Positions 1 through 12,000 of a stretch of 64,000 nt of DNA are shown here, in pieces. The position numbers and the translations under genes were made by a program. The notes beneath the pieces were generated by a model. That model did not search any database. It saw nothing but the letters and a program-made list of their open reading frames with translations, and had not been told where the DNA came from. This DNA is from Thinopyrum elongatum. Taxonomy: Eukaryota; Streptophyta; Magnoliopsida; Poales; Poaceae. Location: positions 104,225,230-104,289,229 of the forward strand of contig CM022302.1 in assembly GCA_011799875.1 (NCBI GenBank), in the 5' to 3' direction. Numbering within the stretch: position 1 is the stretch's first letter; every line of letters begins with the position of its first letter.

Positions 1-534
1 GAAGGCCCAGAGCATATGCTGCAGTGAAATCAGCTGATAGGTAAGACAACCATGTCATGATCCTAAGCAGCCTATGGTCGTGGCGGCGCCGAAGGCTTCC
101 GGAGAAGAAGAGGAATAGTTGCAGGCAAAAGCTCAAGAGAATCAATACATGGATTTCCCAGTCGCTGAATAGTTGCATAATGGTAATGAACTTTGAAGCT
201 TCTGCCATGGATCGACTTACGTACTCTTGGCAATCCTAGTTAGCCGGCTCTCTCTTGATTTGCAACTGCATGGACATCAGCGGTTTCTGAAAATTAGATG
301 CAATCAGGGTATGTTCTGCATCTAGCTAGCTAGACTAATTAAGCAAGAAAAATAACATCAGATAGTAGAGAATTCATGACTCATGACTAAAGTACTTTCG
401 TCAAACTACATATCAAGTATGTTGACCGTGTCGTAAGCATGATGTGGGTAGGTAGGTAGATGATGTCTTCCATCTAGTATATTTTTGAGATTTTTATCCA
501 AAATTTATTTTTCTGGGAAATTCTCGCAGTCTTT
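1..534. other. Unassigned host sequence at window start
   Basis: No recognisable gene or repeat. A short open frame at 57-239 has no family features. A GTAAGA splice-donor-like string lies near 41, so the far left could be the edge of a spliced gene lying outside the window, but nothing supports this further. Confidence 0.3.
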
Positions 535-537
535 TTA

Positions 538-631
538 GGAGCTGTTTGGACATACATATATGCAGTTGAACGGATATATCCCAATCCCACATTTCTACTC
601 TTCCTATCTACCTCTTAATCCAAACGGCGCC
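538..631. mobile_element. Tourist-like (Harbinger) MITE, 94 bp
   Basis: The ends are imperfect inverted repeats, GGAGCTGTTTGGA on the left and TCCAAACGGCGCC on the right (11 of 13 match after reversal). They are flanked by TTA at 535-537 and 632-634, the 3-bp target duplication typical of Harbinger MITEs. Non-coding. The short length and imperfect ends leave some chance of coincidence. Confidence 0.5.
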
Positions 632-634
632 TTA

Positions 635-1645
635 ATTTAGTAGTATCAGCATGACGTTGCAATGCAAACATAGCCTCTAATTACGTGATGCTCAGCAAAA
701 ACCTAGCAATATATAATAAATGTGAAAATTGGAATTGGTGTATCAAGGCATACCTGTTGGCTGAGACACTGAATACTCCAGTAATTCCGTATTGAGCACC
801 AGCTCACATGCACCGCCTTTAACTGGATATATGTGTGCCTATCGTATGATCATATCTATTGAATGTTATAGGTGGGATGATTTCATCTGTGTCATCATTA
901 TATACATGTGCTCAAATATCATCGAGATACCTAGCAGGTGTTGCAAGCTAGGGTCTTTATTCCTTTCTCTTTTTTGGATAATGATTCCCTTCTCTTTTTA
1001 GACAGTGGAAGCATTTATTGATTCTATTCCTTTCTTGTACTAGAAGCCATAGAAAAGTCAGCGTACAGTGCTGGGGCACAATTATCTGCATAAATTAAAT
1101 GAACTCTCACTAACAAAAGTAAGCCTTCAAACGAAACAAGTTTTCAGAAAAGTACTTACGCATGGTCTTTATTTTCTGTGCAGTGTTCTGTAACCCCTAT
1201 TTTCGAAACATACCCTTGACCCAACTGTAGTTTGATCTAATATTTTTTTATTTGTTCGGACGGGAATAATATTAAAGCATAAACGAAGAGCAAAATTAGA
1301 TTGGTATTTCTATGATCTGGAGCAGAAGATCAATAGATTGTTTGCATAAGCCTACTGAACATGTAAGAAAATGTTGTGATAATAAATAGTAGCACTGACT
1401 ATGATAGGTATTCCAGATCTTGTAGCTTTGCTTTCCTTGAATGTCTTAGCAAGTTGATTCTTGCTCAAAGCAAGAGAATTATTGATCCAGCCTTCTTTCC
1501 CATAATCCTTATTGCAAATCCTTTTCTTTTACCTTAGACCCAGGTTTCCTCTCCACTTGTTTAACATCCATTGACTTTTTCTTTGCAGGAGATTCATCGG
1601 GTTCTTCACTCCAAGCATGACATTTCAGTCTCATCAATTTCCTCT
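635..1645. other. Unassigned non-coding host sequence
   Basis: AT-rich sequence with no credible coding frame. At 1571-1645 a pyrimidine-rich tract ending in TTTGCAG precedes a short open stretch and resembles a splice acceptor plus exon, but the frame runs straight into the SINE and I do not recognise the peptide. Confidence 0.3.
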
Positions 1646-1827
1646 AAAGGGGCAGCCCCGGTGCATGTAGCTCCCGCTTGCGCAGGGTCCGGGGAAGGGT
1701 CCGACCACTTTGGGTCTATTGTACACAGCCTTTCCCTACATTTCTGCAAGAGGCTGTTTCCAGGACTTGAACCCGTGACCTCATGGTCACAAGGCAGCAG
1801 CTTTACCACTGCGCCAAGGCTCTCCTC
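1646..1827 (-). mobile_element. Au-type SINE (tRNA-derived retroposon)
   Basis: Read on the minus strand this is a tRNA-derived SINE of about 180 bp. The pol III A box TGGCGCAGTGG lies at 1806-1816 and the B box GGTTCAAGTCC at 1763-1773, a normal spacing. The body has the words I associate with the Triticeae Au element: a TGACCATGAGGTCAC segment next to the B box and a terminal GGGGCTGCCCC-like stretch. Both promoter boxes are intact. The target duplication is unclear (TCCTCT occurs on both sides). Confidence 0.8.
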
Positions 1828-3169
1828 TCCCAACATAAATTCTCAGAACCAGACAACTAGTGTTGTCTTGATCATCATTCCTTTCTCAGATTCAAGTGCT
1901 TGCTTACATCTCTCACTCGTTTTTGGATTATAAAACCAAACATCAGTATTCTGGTACTTCATACAACTATACAAGAGTTAAAAGGACTGTCGTGAGACAC
2001 CACTCTTTTGATCATTGGATAGTACCAATCTGTTCTTGCAAATATAGGTGAAATTTACTATGATATGCTATTGTCAACTATAGGGAGAATATCCAGTCAA
2101 TATATCAAAAAAATCAGTGGTCTACTATTTGTGTTCCCTTTTCAGAAAGTTCATTTTTCTCTTTGTCCAGAAAAGTACATATAACTATGAAGTACGGAAA
2201 GAGAAGGTGAGAAATAGACATGGTAGGGAATACAGAAGTAGAATGGAAATGGAAAAAGGCGAGGCAAGAAAAAAGGTGTTCAGCTACAGTACAACGGAAT
2301 AGGCTAATAAACATGTCACTTATTGCGTATTAAAGAATTTCGAGTGCTCATATTCTAGTAGATGAAAATGTATTACTCCTTAAACACAGTTTCGAAAACA
2401 ATTGACAAAGTGGTGTGTGTATCATCTCAAGAGGTAGCAACATCAGTTTCACAGCAAAGTTGGAAATGTTCCTAGAGTCCCAAAGGAAGGTAGCAAACAA
2501 ACACCGCGGGTAGTTAGTTTGTGGCAATGTTCAATTAGTAATTTCTAGACACATGAAGGTGATAGAAATGAATGACAACAATGCGAAAAAGGGAAGCACG
2601 AGTTCTTAGTGTTCTCCAACCAGTTCGATGTGCTAATCGTGTATTCAGAGTCATATACTCAGCCCAACTGAGCTAATTACGCTTTATTTTGGGCTCAGGC
2701 CACAACAAACAGCTTCAATTAATACTCTTTATTTGGGTTCAGGTCACAATGACAAGCAGCTTCAACTAACCCAAAAAAGAAATATAACAAAAATAAATGT
2801 ATTATTATTTTTCTATGTTCTACTACTGAACGTTCTGATTAATATTCTGAACCAAATCAAAGAGTAGCATATGGTTCAAATATAAAATAGTTCATTTTTT
2901 GAAGTGAGATACTGATCCCATTTCTGTTATGGTCAACGAAGTAACAGTGTCCTGCAGTCTTACAACTTGGAACAGATACATAACAGAGTGACCTCACATA
3001 CAGCTTTTGGAGAAAACGTACACCCTACTGCTGATCTGTAACAGCAGAAGGTAGAGTAGCTTTTCTATACTAGATAGTGTAAATTTGAAATTCTAACCAG
3101 GCTGAGTTGACTCTACCTCTTTCCTACCAAAAGACATTTAAATAAAGTACCATAAAGACCAGTCAGTAC
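1828..3169. other. Unassigned non-coding host sequence
   Basis: AT-rich, no convincing gene. The minus strand was read for further aspartyl-tRNA synthetase exons (class II motifs) and none was recognised. It contains a short tandem duplication listed separately. Confidence 0.35.
2683..2769. repeat. Short tandem duplication, about 40 bp twice
   Basis: Two diverged copies, 2683-2722 and 2728-2769, share the words TTGGG(C/T)TCAGG(C/T)CACAA and CAGCTTCAA(T/C)TAA, with a period of about 46 bp. No function is evident. Confidence 0.5.
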
Positions 3170-3800
3170 CTCTATAGCCCCAGTCTTCATTGATGGCTTC
3201 TGTCAGGCGCAGCCGCACCACCCCCTCGACAGCAACCACTGTCGGCCAGTCTTTTCGGCTTATTCCACTCTCAGCCTATTCACAACAGAGTAAGCTTGAA
3301 GGTATTCTGGCAGAGCTGTCACCTGCAGATAGAATAGGTTACCGATAGAATAGAATAAACCCAGGGCTTAAGATCTCTATACAGTTTGAACAACAATGAC
3401 AGTAAACATCAAATCTAGAACTGGTAATCTTGTAAGAATTAGTATCAATAAACCAGACACTGCATAGATTTTCTTTTCCCATAGACCACAAAGGGGATGA
3501 GAATATTTGTTCGCCTGTGTAAGTACATCGGTGGCTACTGTGTTTACTTTTGTGAAGAAAGAAATATCAAGATAGCAGCAACTACTCCACAGAGTACATT
3601 ACAATGATCAGTACTTCGCAGCTACGAGATCATGAACCGATGTTCCCTTAGGTTTGCAGCAATAACACAATGACAACCAAGGTGGCACCAACGACATCAA
3701 AACGAAAATGGCTCACTCACCTGGACCATGCCGGATGAGTCGCGGAGGGTGAGCAAGGTGAGGCCCGCGTGGGAGCGGCGGAGGGTGACCCAGCCACAGG
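3170..3800 (-). pseudogene. Aspartyl-tRNA synthetase fragment, organellar type, broken
   Basis: Two exon-like pieces are seen on the minus strand. The first (about 3800-3721) encodes CGWVTLRRSHAGLTLLTLRD followed by SSGMVQ, the OB-fold anticodon-binding start of bacterial-type AspRS used in plastids and mitochondria. It ends at a clean donor, CAG|GTGAGT. The second (3322-3170) begins after CTGCAG in the correct phase and continues VTALPEYLQAYSVVNRLRVE. It is then interrupted at 3262-3243 by 20 extra bases that bring a stop and a frameshift, after which the family sequence resumes (VVAVEGVVRLR, EAIN). A further frame slip lies near MKTGAIE. No catalytic class II domain was found downstream. 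The match rests on recalled family sequence. Confidence 0.6.
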
Positions 3801-4512
3801 GCCTAGGACCAGGAGAGCAGCGAGGCGCGAAGGACCAGAAGAACTCCAGACTGCAGCATTTCATAAGAACAAAGACTGCGGCATTTCATCGAACAGGACG
3901 CGGGCAAGGGTGAGCTGATGAATCTTGACAAGGGAGAACGGTACGTGGGAAGCCGAATATTGGTCTGGAGTGATTCTAGCGGGTAGTGCCAGCCCTGACA
4001 GGTGAAGGACGGCGGCGGAGGCGGAAGTAAGAGGAGGCGAGAAGCTGAAGCGTGGCAGCGGCGGCGGTGGCGGCCGGTGGGAAGGAGGAGAGGGATGAAG
4101 CGTGGGAGAGGGACGAGAATGCGGAAGCGTACTGGGAGGAGGATGCGAGGGAGAGGGAGAGCGAGGCGCCGTGGCGGGAGGAGGACGGCGACGCGGAGAG
4201 CAAGGAGAGCGCGAGGAGGGAGACTGGGAGAGGCAGGGCAGGGAGACGAGGTGTTGGGGCAGGAGGAGGAGGAAGCGAGGTCACGCGGTGGGGGCACGTC
4301 GGCGGCCGACAGGTGGAGGGCCGGGTGTGGTGCCGTCGCGGCGGAGGGGCCATCGGGCCGGCGGTGAGAGTCGCCGGAGTACGTGACGGACGCGGCGGGT
4401 GCGAGGTGTGAACTGTGTGGCCGATACGTACAGTGTTGTGAGTTGACGACTCGAGGACTCCCCGCTGGCCGTTGGATCAGGAATCAACGCACTAGATTGA
4501 ATCTTCATATTC
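3801..4512. other. CpG-rich block, possible old gene 5' region
   Basis: Strongly GC- and CpG-rich, open in several frames on both strands with low-complexity Arg/Gly/Pro/Ser translations, typical of frames left open by composition. It lies immediately upstream (minus sense) of the AspRS fragment and may be the remains of that gene's promoter and transit-peptide exon. No protein is called here. Confidence 0.4.
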
Positions 4513-5810
4513 TATTTAATGAGCGATGAAACCATGTGTGTGGCGCCCAAATCTCTACTACTAAAGGGCCTCACTCCCACCAACCTCTCGGCAAACCCAA
4601 TATTACGCCCACGAGTGTCGTACAGGCGAACTTTCGTTGGAGCGCAGCTAAGTTGGGCCGACTTATTTGACGTGTGCATTAACTCAATCAAATCGATACT
4701 TTCCCAAAAACTACGTCATGTATTAAATCATTCAAATCAAAACTTAACAAAATCTCAATTAAATCTAAACTTTTCTACTACCCAAATCAAATCAAATCTT
4801 ACCAAAACATCAACTATAATCAAAGTTAGCCGGTCTGACACGTGCAAGCGTTTTTATTTTTCGGTTTTTTTTTATTTTTTTTATTTTTTTTTTGGTTAAT
4901 ATTTTTATTACCAACCTATTATTTTGTGTTCGGCATACTATTAGAATTGACACTTTCTTAAAACAAAATCCAATTAAATTGACACTTCCACAAAACAACA
5001 TCATGCATTAACTCAATCAAATCAAATCTAAACAAAATCTCAAATAAACAAACTTTCCTTGCCTTCCACTAATCATACCCAAAACAAATCAAATCTTACC
5101 AAAACATCAACTATAATCAAAGCCGACCGACCCATTTGACGCGTGCGCGTGTTTTTTTTTAGTTTCACTTTTTGGCTTCCGTATTTCTGATTTATTTTTC
5201 TATTACCAAACTATTATTTTGTGTTCGGCATACTATCAGAATCGACACTGACTTATACACCATGGTGAGTTGCTAGCGTCGCCCCCAATTCGGTTTAACA
5301 TCCCCACCGCTTTTTTCTAACCCACCAATTTATTTAAACCGGTTTTTAGCCCACTGATCTACTTAATCCGGTTCTTATTACTCAAATCTACACAAATCAT
5401 GTAGACCGATCTTCGGTATATTTAGGAATGTCGTTATGTAAAGAAATCAATCATGGTGATCTCTAAATCAGTCTTTACAAACCAAATCAATGAAAAGGAA
5501 TCAATATTTGATAACACAAGACAACATTTATGAAAAGGAATCAATTACATGTATATAATCTCTCTCTCTTTATTATTAAAGGGCAATCTACTATTAAATG
5601 ACAATCCGTAGTAGTTCTCGTTGGTACCCACGACACCCACCGATCGAAGGGATATCCCATTAGTTTTTTGTCGTTCCCCTCCCACCGTTTTTACTGATTT
5701 TTTTTCTGATTCACTTCATCATCCCGCAACCCATTAGCCCCCCCCCCGCCCCCTCTCTCCTCTCTCTCTCCTCTCGCTCTGTTCTTTCCTCTCTCTCTCC
5801 TCCCGCTGTC
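4513..5810. other. AT-rich intergenic sequence
   Basis: No gene seen. It holds a diverged direct repeat (listed separately), long T runs around 4860-4893, and a C/T-rich stretch at 5737-5805 just before the first Angela LTR. The words CTACTACTAAAGGGC (4555) and CTACTATTAAATG (5588) resemble Helitron-type element starts in grasses, but no matching ends were found. Confidence 0.35.
4696..5251. repeat. Diverged direct repeat, about 260 bp twice
   Basis: Copies at roughly 4696-4958 and 4979-5251 share AATCAAATCTTACCAAAAC, CATCAACTATAATCAAAG, a T-rich tract, and TATTATTTTGTGTTCGGCAT in the same order. Non-coding. The family is not recognised. Confidence 0.6.
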
Positions 5811-7541
5811 TGAAGGAAATATGCCCTAGAGGCAATAATAAAGTTGTTATTTATATTTCCTTATATCATGATAAATGTTTATTATTCATGCTAGAATTGT
5901 ATTAACCGGAAACTTGATACATGTGTGAATACATAGACAAAACACAGTGTCCCTAGTACGCCTCTACTAGACTAGCTCGTTAATCAAAGATGGTTAAGTT
6001 TCCTAACCATAGACATGTGTTGTCATTTGATGAACGAGATCACATCATTAGGAGAATGATGTGATGGACAAGACCCATCCGTTAGCTTAGCATAATGATC
6101 GTTAAGTTTTATTGCTATTGCTTTCTTCATGACTTATACATATTCCTCTGACTATGAGATTATGCAACTCCCGAATACCGGAGGAACACCTTGTGTGCTA
6201 TCAAACATCACAACATAACTGGGTGATTATAAAGATGCTCTACAGGTGCCTCCGAAGGTGTTTGTTGGGTTGGCATAGATCGAGATTAGGATTTGTCACT
6301 CCGAGTATCGGAGAGGTATCTCTGGGCCCTCTCGGTGATGCACATCATATGAAGCCTTGCAAGCAATGTGACTAATGAGTTAGTTGCGGGATGATGCATT
6401 ACGGAACGAGTAAAGAGACTTGCCGGTAACGAGATTGAACTAGGTATAATGATACCGACGATCGAATCTCGGGCAAGTAACATACCGATGACAAAAGGAA
6501 TGACGTATATTGTTGTGCGGTTTGACCGATAAAGATCTTCGTAGAATATGTAGGAGCCAATATGAGCATCCAGGTTCCGCTATTGGTTATTGACTGGAGA
6601 TGTGTCTCGGTCATGTCTACATAGTTCTCGAACCCATAGGGTCCGCACGCTTAACGTTCGATGACGATTTGTAATATATGAGTTATGTGATTTGATGACC
6701 TAAGATTGTTCGGAGTCCCGGATGAGATCACGGACATGACGAGGAGTCTCGAAATGGTCGAGAGGTAAAGATTGATATATTAGAAGGTTATATACGGACA
6801 CCGGAATGGTTCCGGAAAGATTCGGGAATTTTTCGGAGTACCGGGAGGTTACCGGAACCCCCCGGGGAAGTTATGGGCCTTCATGGGCCATAAGGGAGAA
6901 GAGAGAGGGCAGCCCACAGGGTGGCGCCCCCCCCCCCCCAAGGGATCCAAATTGGACAAGGGGTGGGGGGCGCGGCCCCCTTCTTCTTTCCCTCTCCCTC
7001 TCCTACTCCTTCCCCCTTTGAGAAGGAAGGGGGACTCCTACTAGGACTCCCCCCTTTGGCGCGCCCCTCCCTGGCCGGCCACCTCCTCCTCCCCTCCTTT
7101 ATATACGTGGGCAAGGGGGCACCCCAAAGGCACATCAGATATTCTCATAGCCGTGTGCGGTGCCCCCCTCCACAGATTACCACCTCGGTCATATTGTCGT
7201 AGTGCTTAGGCGAAGCCCTGCACCGGTAACTTCATCATCACCGTCGCCACGCCGTCGTGCTGACGGAACTCATCTACCTCCTCGACGCTCTACTGGATCA
7301 AGAGTTCGAGGGACGTCATCGAGCTGAACGTGTACAGAACTCGGAGGTGCCGTACGTTCGGTGCTTGATCGGTTGGATCGCGAAGACGTTCGACTACATC
7401 AACCGCGTTAAGCTAACGCTTTCGCTTTCGGTCTACGAGGGTACGTGGACACACTCTCCCCCTCTCGTTGATATGCATCTCCTAGATAGATCTTGCGTGA
7501 GCGTAGAATTTTTTTGAAATTGTATGCTACGTTTCCCAACA
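5811..7541 (+). mobile_element. Solo LTR, Angela/WIS/BARE-1 type copia
   Basis: Starts TGAAGGAAATATGCCCTAG, the canonical Angela/BARE start except for two bases, and ends CCCAACA. Length is 1731 bp, usual for the family. Flanks are CTGTC before and CGGTC after, a 5-bp duplication with one mismatch. No internal region follows, so it is a solo LTR from LTR-LTR recombination. A TATATA box lies near 7100 after a C/T-rich stretch. The LTR is diverged from the Angela LTRs further right. Confidence 0.85.
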
Positions 7542-7950
7542 CGGTCAATTCCTAGGGATCCTCCTACAGAATGAGGTTACGCCTCCGCCGCTTAACTCAT
7601 CCTCTCTCCTTGACTAAGGTTTCTATATCAAGTTGTCTCCACCATGATGCGCAACTAACTATGGATGCCACACTTCTTCTGCCATTGTGAGCAACCCCGC
7701 CCCCCGACAACGATGTGTTCCCGCTTGGCAGAAGCTCAAGGGCTAGGCGGTAATGAGGGAATGGAGGAGTTGTGGCATCACGCTCTCCCCCGACAATTTA
7801 AAGTCGTTTACCCTGTAGCATCTGCTCAATTTTTTGGCTCCTCCACACTTGGTCCTTCTGTTACTGATGTGTTATAGGAGCCACCACGGAGGCGGCTGCC
7901 GACGAATATGAAATTTGATGTATGATGGTAATCGAATTGTTGTCGATTAG
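7542..7950. other. Host segment related to 11592-11821
   Basis: Between two LTRs. About 230 bp (7664-7893) match 11592-11821 on the same strand, sharing GTTGTGGCATCACGCTCTC, CCCCCGAC and TTTAAAGTC. The last bases, ATTAG (7946-7950), are the target duplication of the next LTR. No gene is recognised. Confidence 0.6.
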
Positions 7951-10900
7951 TGATACGTCTCCAATGTATCTATAATTTTTTATTGTTCCATGCTATTATA
8001 TTATCTGTTTTGGATGTTTTATATGCATTAATATGCTATTTTATATTATTTTTGGGACTAACCTATTAACCTAGAGCCCAGTGCCAGTTTCTGTTTTTTC
8101 CTTGTTTTTGGGCTTCGCAGAAAAGGAATACTAAATGGAGTCCAAACAGAATAAAACTTCACGATGATTTTTCTTGGACCAGAAGACACCTAGGAGACTT
8201 GGAATGCAAGTCAGAAGAGCCACGAGGCGGCGACAAGAGTGGAGGGCGCGCCCCCCTACCTTGTGGGCCCCTCGGTGACCCCCTGACCTAGATCTTCCTC
8301 CTATATATTTGCAAATATTCCCAAACCACCAGAAGCATCCACGAAAACACTTTTCCACTGCCGCAACCTTCTATTCCCGTGAGATCCCATCTTGGGGCCT
8401 TTTCCGGCACCCTGCCGGAGGGGGATTCGATCACGGAGGGCATCTACATCAACTCTATTGCCCTTCCGATGAAGTGTGAGTAGTTTACCACAGACCTACG
8501 GGTCCATAGCTAGTAGCTAGGTGGATTCTTCTCTCTCTTTGATTCTCAATACCATGTTCTCCTCGATGTTCTTGGAGATCTATCCGATGTAATACTTTTT
8601 TGCGGTGTGTTTGTCGAGATCCGATGAATTGTGGATTTATGATCAGCTTATCTATGAATATTATTTGAATCTTCTCTGAATTCTTATATGCATGATTTGG
8701 TATCTTTGTATTTCTCTTCGAATTATCGGTTTGGTTTGGCCAACTAGATTGATTTTTCTTGCAATGGGAGAGGTGCTTAGCTTTGGGTTCAATCTTGCGT
8801 GATTTCACCCAGTGACAAAGTAGGGGTAGCGAGACACGTATTGCATTGTTGCCATCTAGGATAAAAAGATGAGGTTTACATCATATTGCTTGAGTTTATT
8901 CCTCTACATCATGTCATCTTACTTAATGCGTTACTCTGTTCTTTATAAACTTAATACTCTAGATGCAGGCAGGAGTCGGTCGATGTGTGGAGTAATAGTA
9001 GTAGATGCAGGCAGGAGTCGGTCTACTTGACACGGACGTGATGCCTATATTGCATAATCATTGCCTTGGATATCGTCATAACTTTGCGCTTTTCTATCAA
9101 TTGCTCGACAGTAATTTGTTCACCCACCGTATTATTTGCCTTCACGAGAGAAGCCTCTAGTGAAACCTATGGCCCCCGGGTCTATTTTTCATCATATTAG
9201 TTTCCGATCTACTATTTTCCATCATATTAGTTTCTGATATACTATTTTGCAATCTTTTATTTTCAGATCTATAAATCAAAAACCCAAAAATATTTTATCT
9301 TTTCTTTATCTATCTCTATCAGATCTCACTTTTGCAAGTGACCGTGAAGGGATTGACAACTCCTTTATCGCGTTGGGTGCAAGTGTTTGATTGTTTGTGC
9401 AGGTATTGGTGATTTGCGCGTTCTTCTCCTACTGGATTGATACCTTGGTTCTCAAACTGAGGGAAATACTTATTGTTGGAAATATGCCCTAGAGGCAATT
9501 AATAAAAGTGTTTATTATCATATTTCTCCGTTCATGATAATAGTTTATTATTCATGCTATAATTGTATTAACCGGAAACTATATACATGTGTGAATATAA
9601 ACAAACATAATGTCCCTAGTATGCCTCTACTAGACTAGCTCGTTGATCAAAGATGGTTAAGGTTTCCTAACCATTGACATGAGTTGTCATTTGATAACGG
9701 GATCACCTCATTAGGAGAATGACGTGATGGACTTGACCCAACCGTTAGCTTAGCACATGATCGTTATGTTAGTGCTACTGCTTTCACTATGTCATATACA
9801 TGTTCCTCAGACCATGAGATCATACAACTCCCGGACACCGTAGGAATACTTTGGGTGTCATCAAACGTCACAACGTAACTGGGTGACTATAAAGGTACAC
9901 TACAGGTATCTCCAAAAGTGTCTGTTGGGTTGTGATGGATCGAGATTGGGATTTGTCATTCCATCTATCGGAAAGGTATCTCTGGGCCCTCTCGGTAATA
10001 CAGCATCACAGAAGCCTTGCAAGCACCATAGCTAATGAGTTAGCTACATGATGAAGTATTACGGAACGAGTAAAGAGACTTGCCAGTAACGAGATTGAAC
10101 TAGGTATGGGATACCGACGATCAAGTCTCGGGCAAGTAACATACCGCAGGACAAAGGGAATAACGTATGATGATATAAGAGGTTCAACCGATAAAGATCT
10201 TCGTGGAATATGTGGGAGCCAATATGAGTATCCAGATTCCGCTATTGGTTATTGACCGAGGAGTCATCTCGGTCATGTCTACATAGTTCCCGAACCCGTA
10301 GGGTCGGCACACTTAAGGTTCGATGATGTAATAGTATTATATGAGTTATGTGATTGGTGACCGAAGTTGTTCGGAGTCCCGGATGAGATCAAGGACATGA
10401 CGATCAGTCTCGGAATGTTCGAGAGGTAAAGATCGATATATTGGAAGGCTATATTCGGACGTCGGAAGGGTTCCGAGTGACTCGGGTATTTTTCGGAGTA
10501 CCGGGGAGTTACGGGAATACCGGGAGAAAGTTATGGGCCTTATTGGGCCCTGCGGGAAAGAGAGGGGGGCAGCCAAGGGCTGCCTACGCCAGCCCCCCCC
10601 CCCCCCTTTGGGTCCGAATTGGACTAGGGGTGGGGGGCCGCACCCCCTCTCCTACTCCCTCTTTCCCCCCTCTTTCCCCCCTTGTTAGGAGGAGTCCTAC
10701 TAGGGGTGGGAGTCCCACTCCTAGTAGGACTCCCCCCTCCTTGGTGCGCCTCCTCTAGGGGCCGGCCCCCTCCCTCCTTTATATACGGAGGGGGGGCGCC
10801 CCCTCTAGGACACAATTGACTTGATCAATTAGCCGTGTGCGGCGCCCCCCTCCACCGTTTAGAGCCACCGTCATATTTCCGGAGTGCTTAGGCGAAGCCC

Positions 10901-11294
10901 TGCCGGAATCACTTCACCGTCACCGTCGCAACGCCGTCGTGCTGACGGAACTCATCTACTACCTCGACTACTAGCTGGATCTAGAAGGCGAGGGACGTCA
11001 CCGAGCTGAACGTGTGTTAGAACTCGGAGGTGCCGTACGTTCGACACTTGATCGGTGGAGCTCGAAGGATTGTTCGACTACATCAACCGCGTTGTGAGAC
11101 GCTTCCGCTAACGGTCTACAAGGGTATGTAGACACACTCTCCCCCTCGTAGCGATGCATCACCATGGATAGATCTTGCGTGAGCGTAAGAATTTTTTTGA
11201 ATTTCATGCTCCGTTCCCCAACACTTATCTCTACTTTGCTGCATCACCCTTTCCTCTTCAAGGGAAAAAATCAACGCAAGCTCAAGAAGTAGCA
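7951..11294 (+). mobile_element. Solo LTR, Athila-clade gypsy (Sabrina/WHAM-like), interrupted
   Basis: Starts TGATACGTCTCCAATGTATC and ends in CA at 11294. It is flanked by a perfect 5-bp duplication, ATTAG, at 7946-7950 and 11295-11299. The body has words familiar from Sabrina/WHAM-type LTRs, including CGATCACGGAGGGCATCTAC and CCCCCGGGTCTATTT. With the nested Angela LTR removed it is about 1.59 kb. No polyprotein is present, so it is a solo LTR. A TATATA box lies near 8300. Confidence 0.8.
9474..11223 (+). mobile_element. Nested solo LTR, Angela/WIS/BARE-1 type copia
   Basis: Starts TGTTGGAAATATGCCCTAG and ends CCCAACA. It is flanked by a perfect 5-bp duplication, CTTAT (9469-9473 and 11224-11228). 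It sits near the 3' end of the Athila-type LTR, whose sequence resumes exactly after it. Length 1750 bp, no internal region. It carries a TATATA box near 10781. It is younger than its host LTR. Confidence 0.9.
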
Positions 11295-11434
11295 ATTAGA
11301 CCTCTTTGTGTTTCTTGAAATTAAATGGTTTGCCATAGAATATGAAAGTTGAATATGATGGTAGTTTAACTAAAAATAATCTGGCGAGCAATAATAAAAT
11401 GAAGAATAGATTCTTGGACATTCCTCGCGGTGGT

Positions 11435-12000
11435 GGCGGCCATAGCGGCATCCCGAAGCAGTGGGTGACAATGGAGGGGACCGCAACATCTCTCAGAGCG
11501 GTAGGTGGCAGAGGCGGCCCTGGGCCAGCGCGTGGGCGGAGATGATCCAAATGTCGCGACTCGTGACGGAGGCGGCGACCAACCTATAGATGTCACCATT
11601 CTTCCTTCATGGTGAGCGACCCTGACCCCCGACAACGACTTCTGCCCGCTCCGCGGCAGCTGGAGGACCAGGCGGGAAGGAGGAGGTGAAGGAGTTGTGG
11701 CATCACGCTCTCCCCCGACGATTTAAAGTCATCTACCATGCAACACCCACTCGATTCAGCTCCCCCACACTCTGCCCATCTGTTGTTGATGTGTTGCAGG
11801 AGCCTCCATGGAGGTGGCGATGGCGGCGACTGTAACATCTCGGAGCGGTAGGTGGCAGCGGCGACCCTGGGGGCGGAGATGCTCCTCACAATTGGTGTCT
11901 GGATCCGCTCCATTCAGTCGTGCCCGAGCTTCTTGGTCGTTCCTCGTGACGGAGGCGGTGACCGCGGCGCTGCGGAGCGACGGGTGGTAGCGTCGTAGGT
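11435..12000. repeat. GC-rich partial tandem repeat
   Basis: A segment with the words GAGCGGTAGGTGGCAG, GGGCGGAGATG and CTCGTGACGGAGGCGG occurs at about 11470-11580 and again at about 11807-11965, period about 340 bp. The stretch between (11592-11821) also matches 7664-7893. Frames are open on both strands because of GC composition. I see no real protein. Confidence 0.55.

Noticed and set aside
1646..1827. A tRNA gene from the intact A and B boxes
   Set aside because: No cloverleaf acceptor pairing and a SINE body follows; it is an Au-type SINE.
3976..4411. Several overlapping open frames of 90-165 codons on both strands
   Set aside because: Low-complexity Arg/Gly or Pro/Ser/Leu translations caused by GC-rich composition; none resembles a family.
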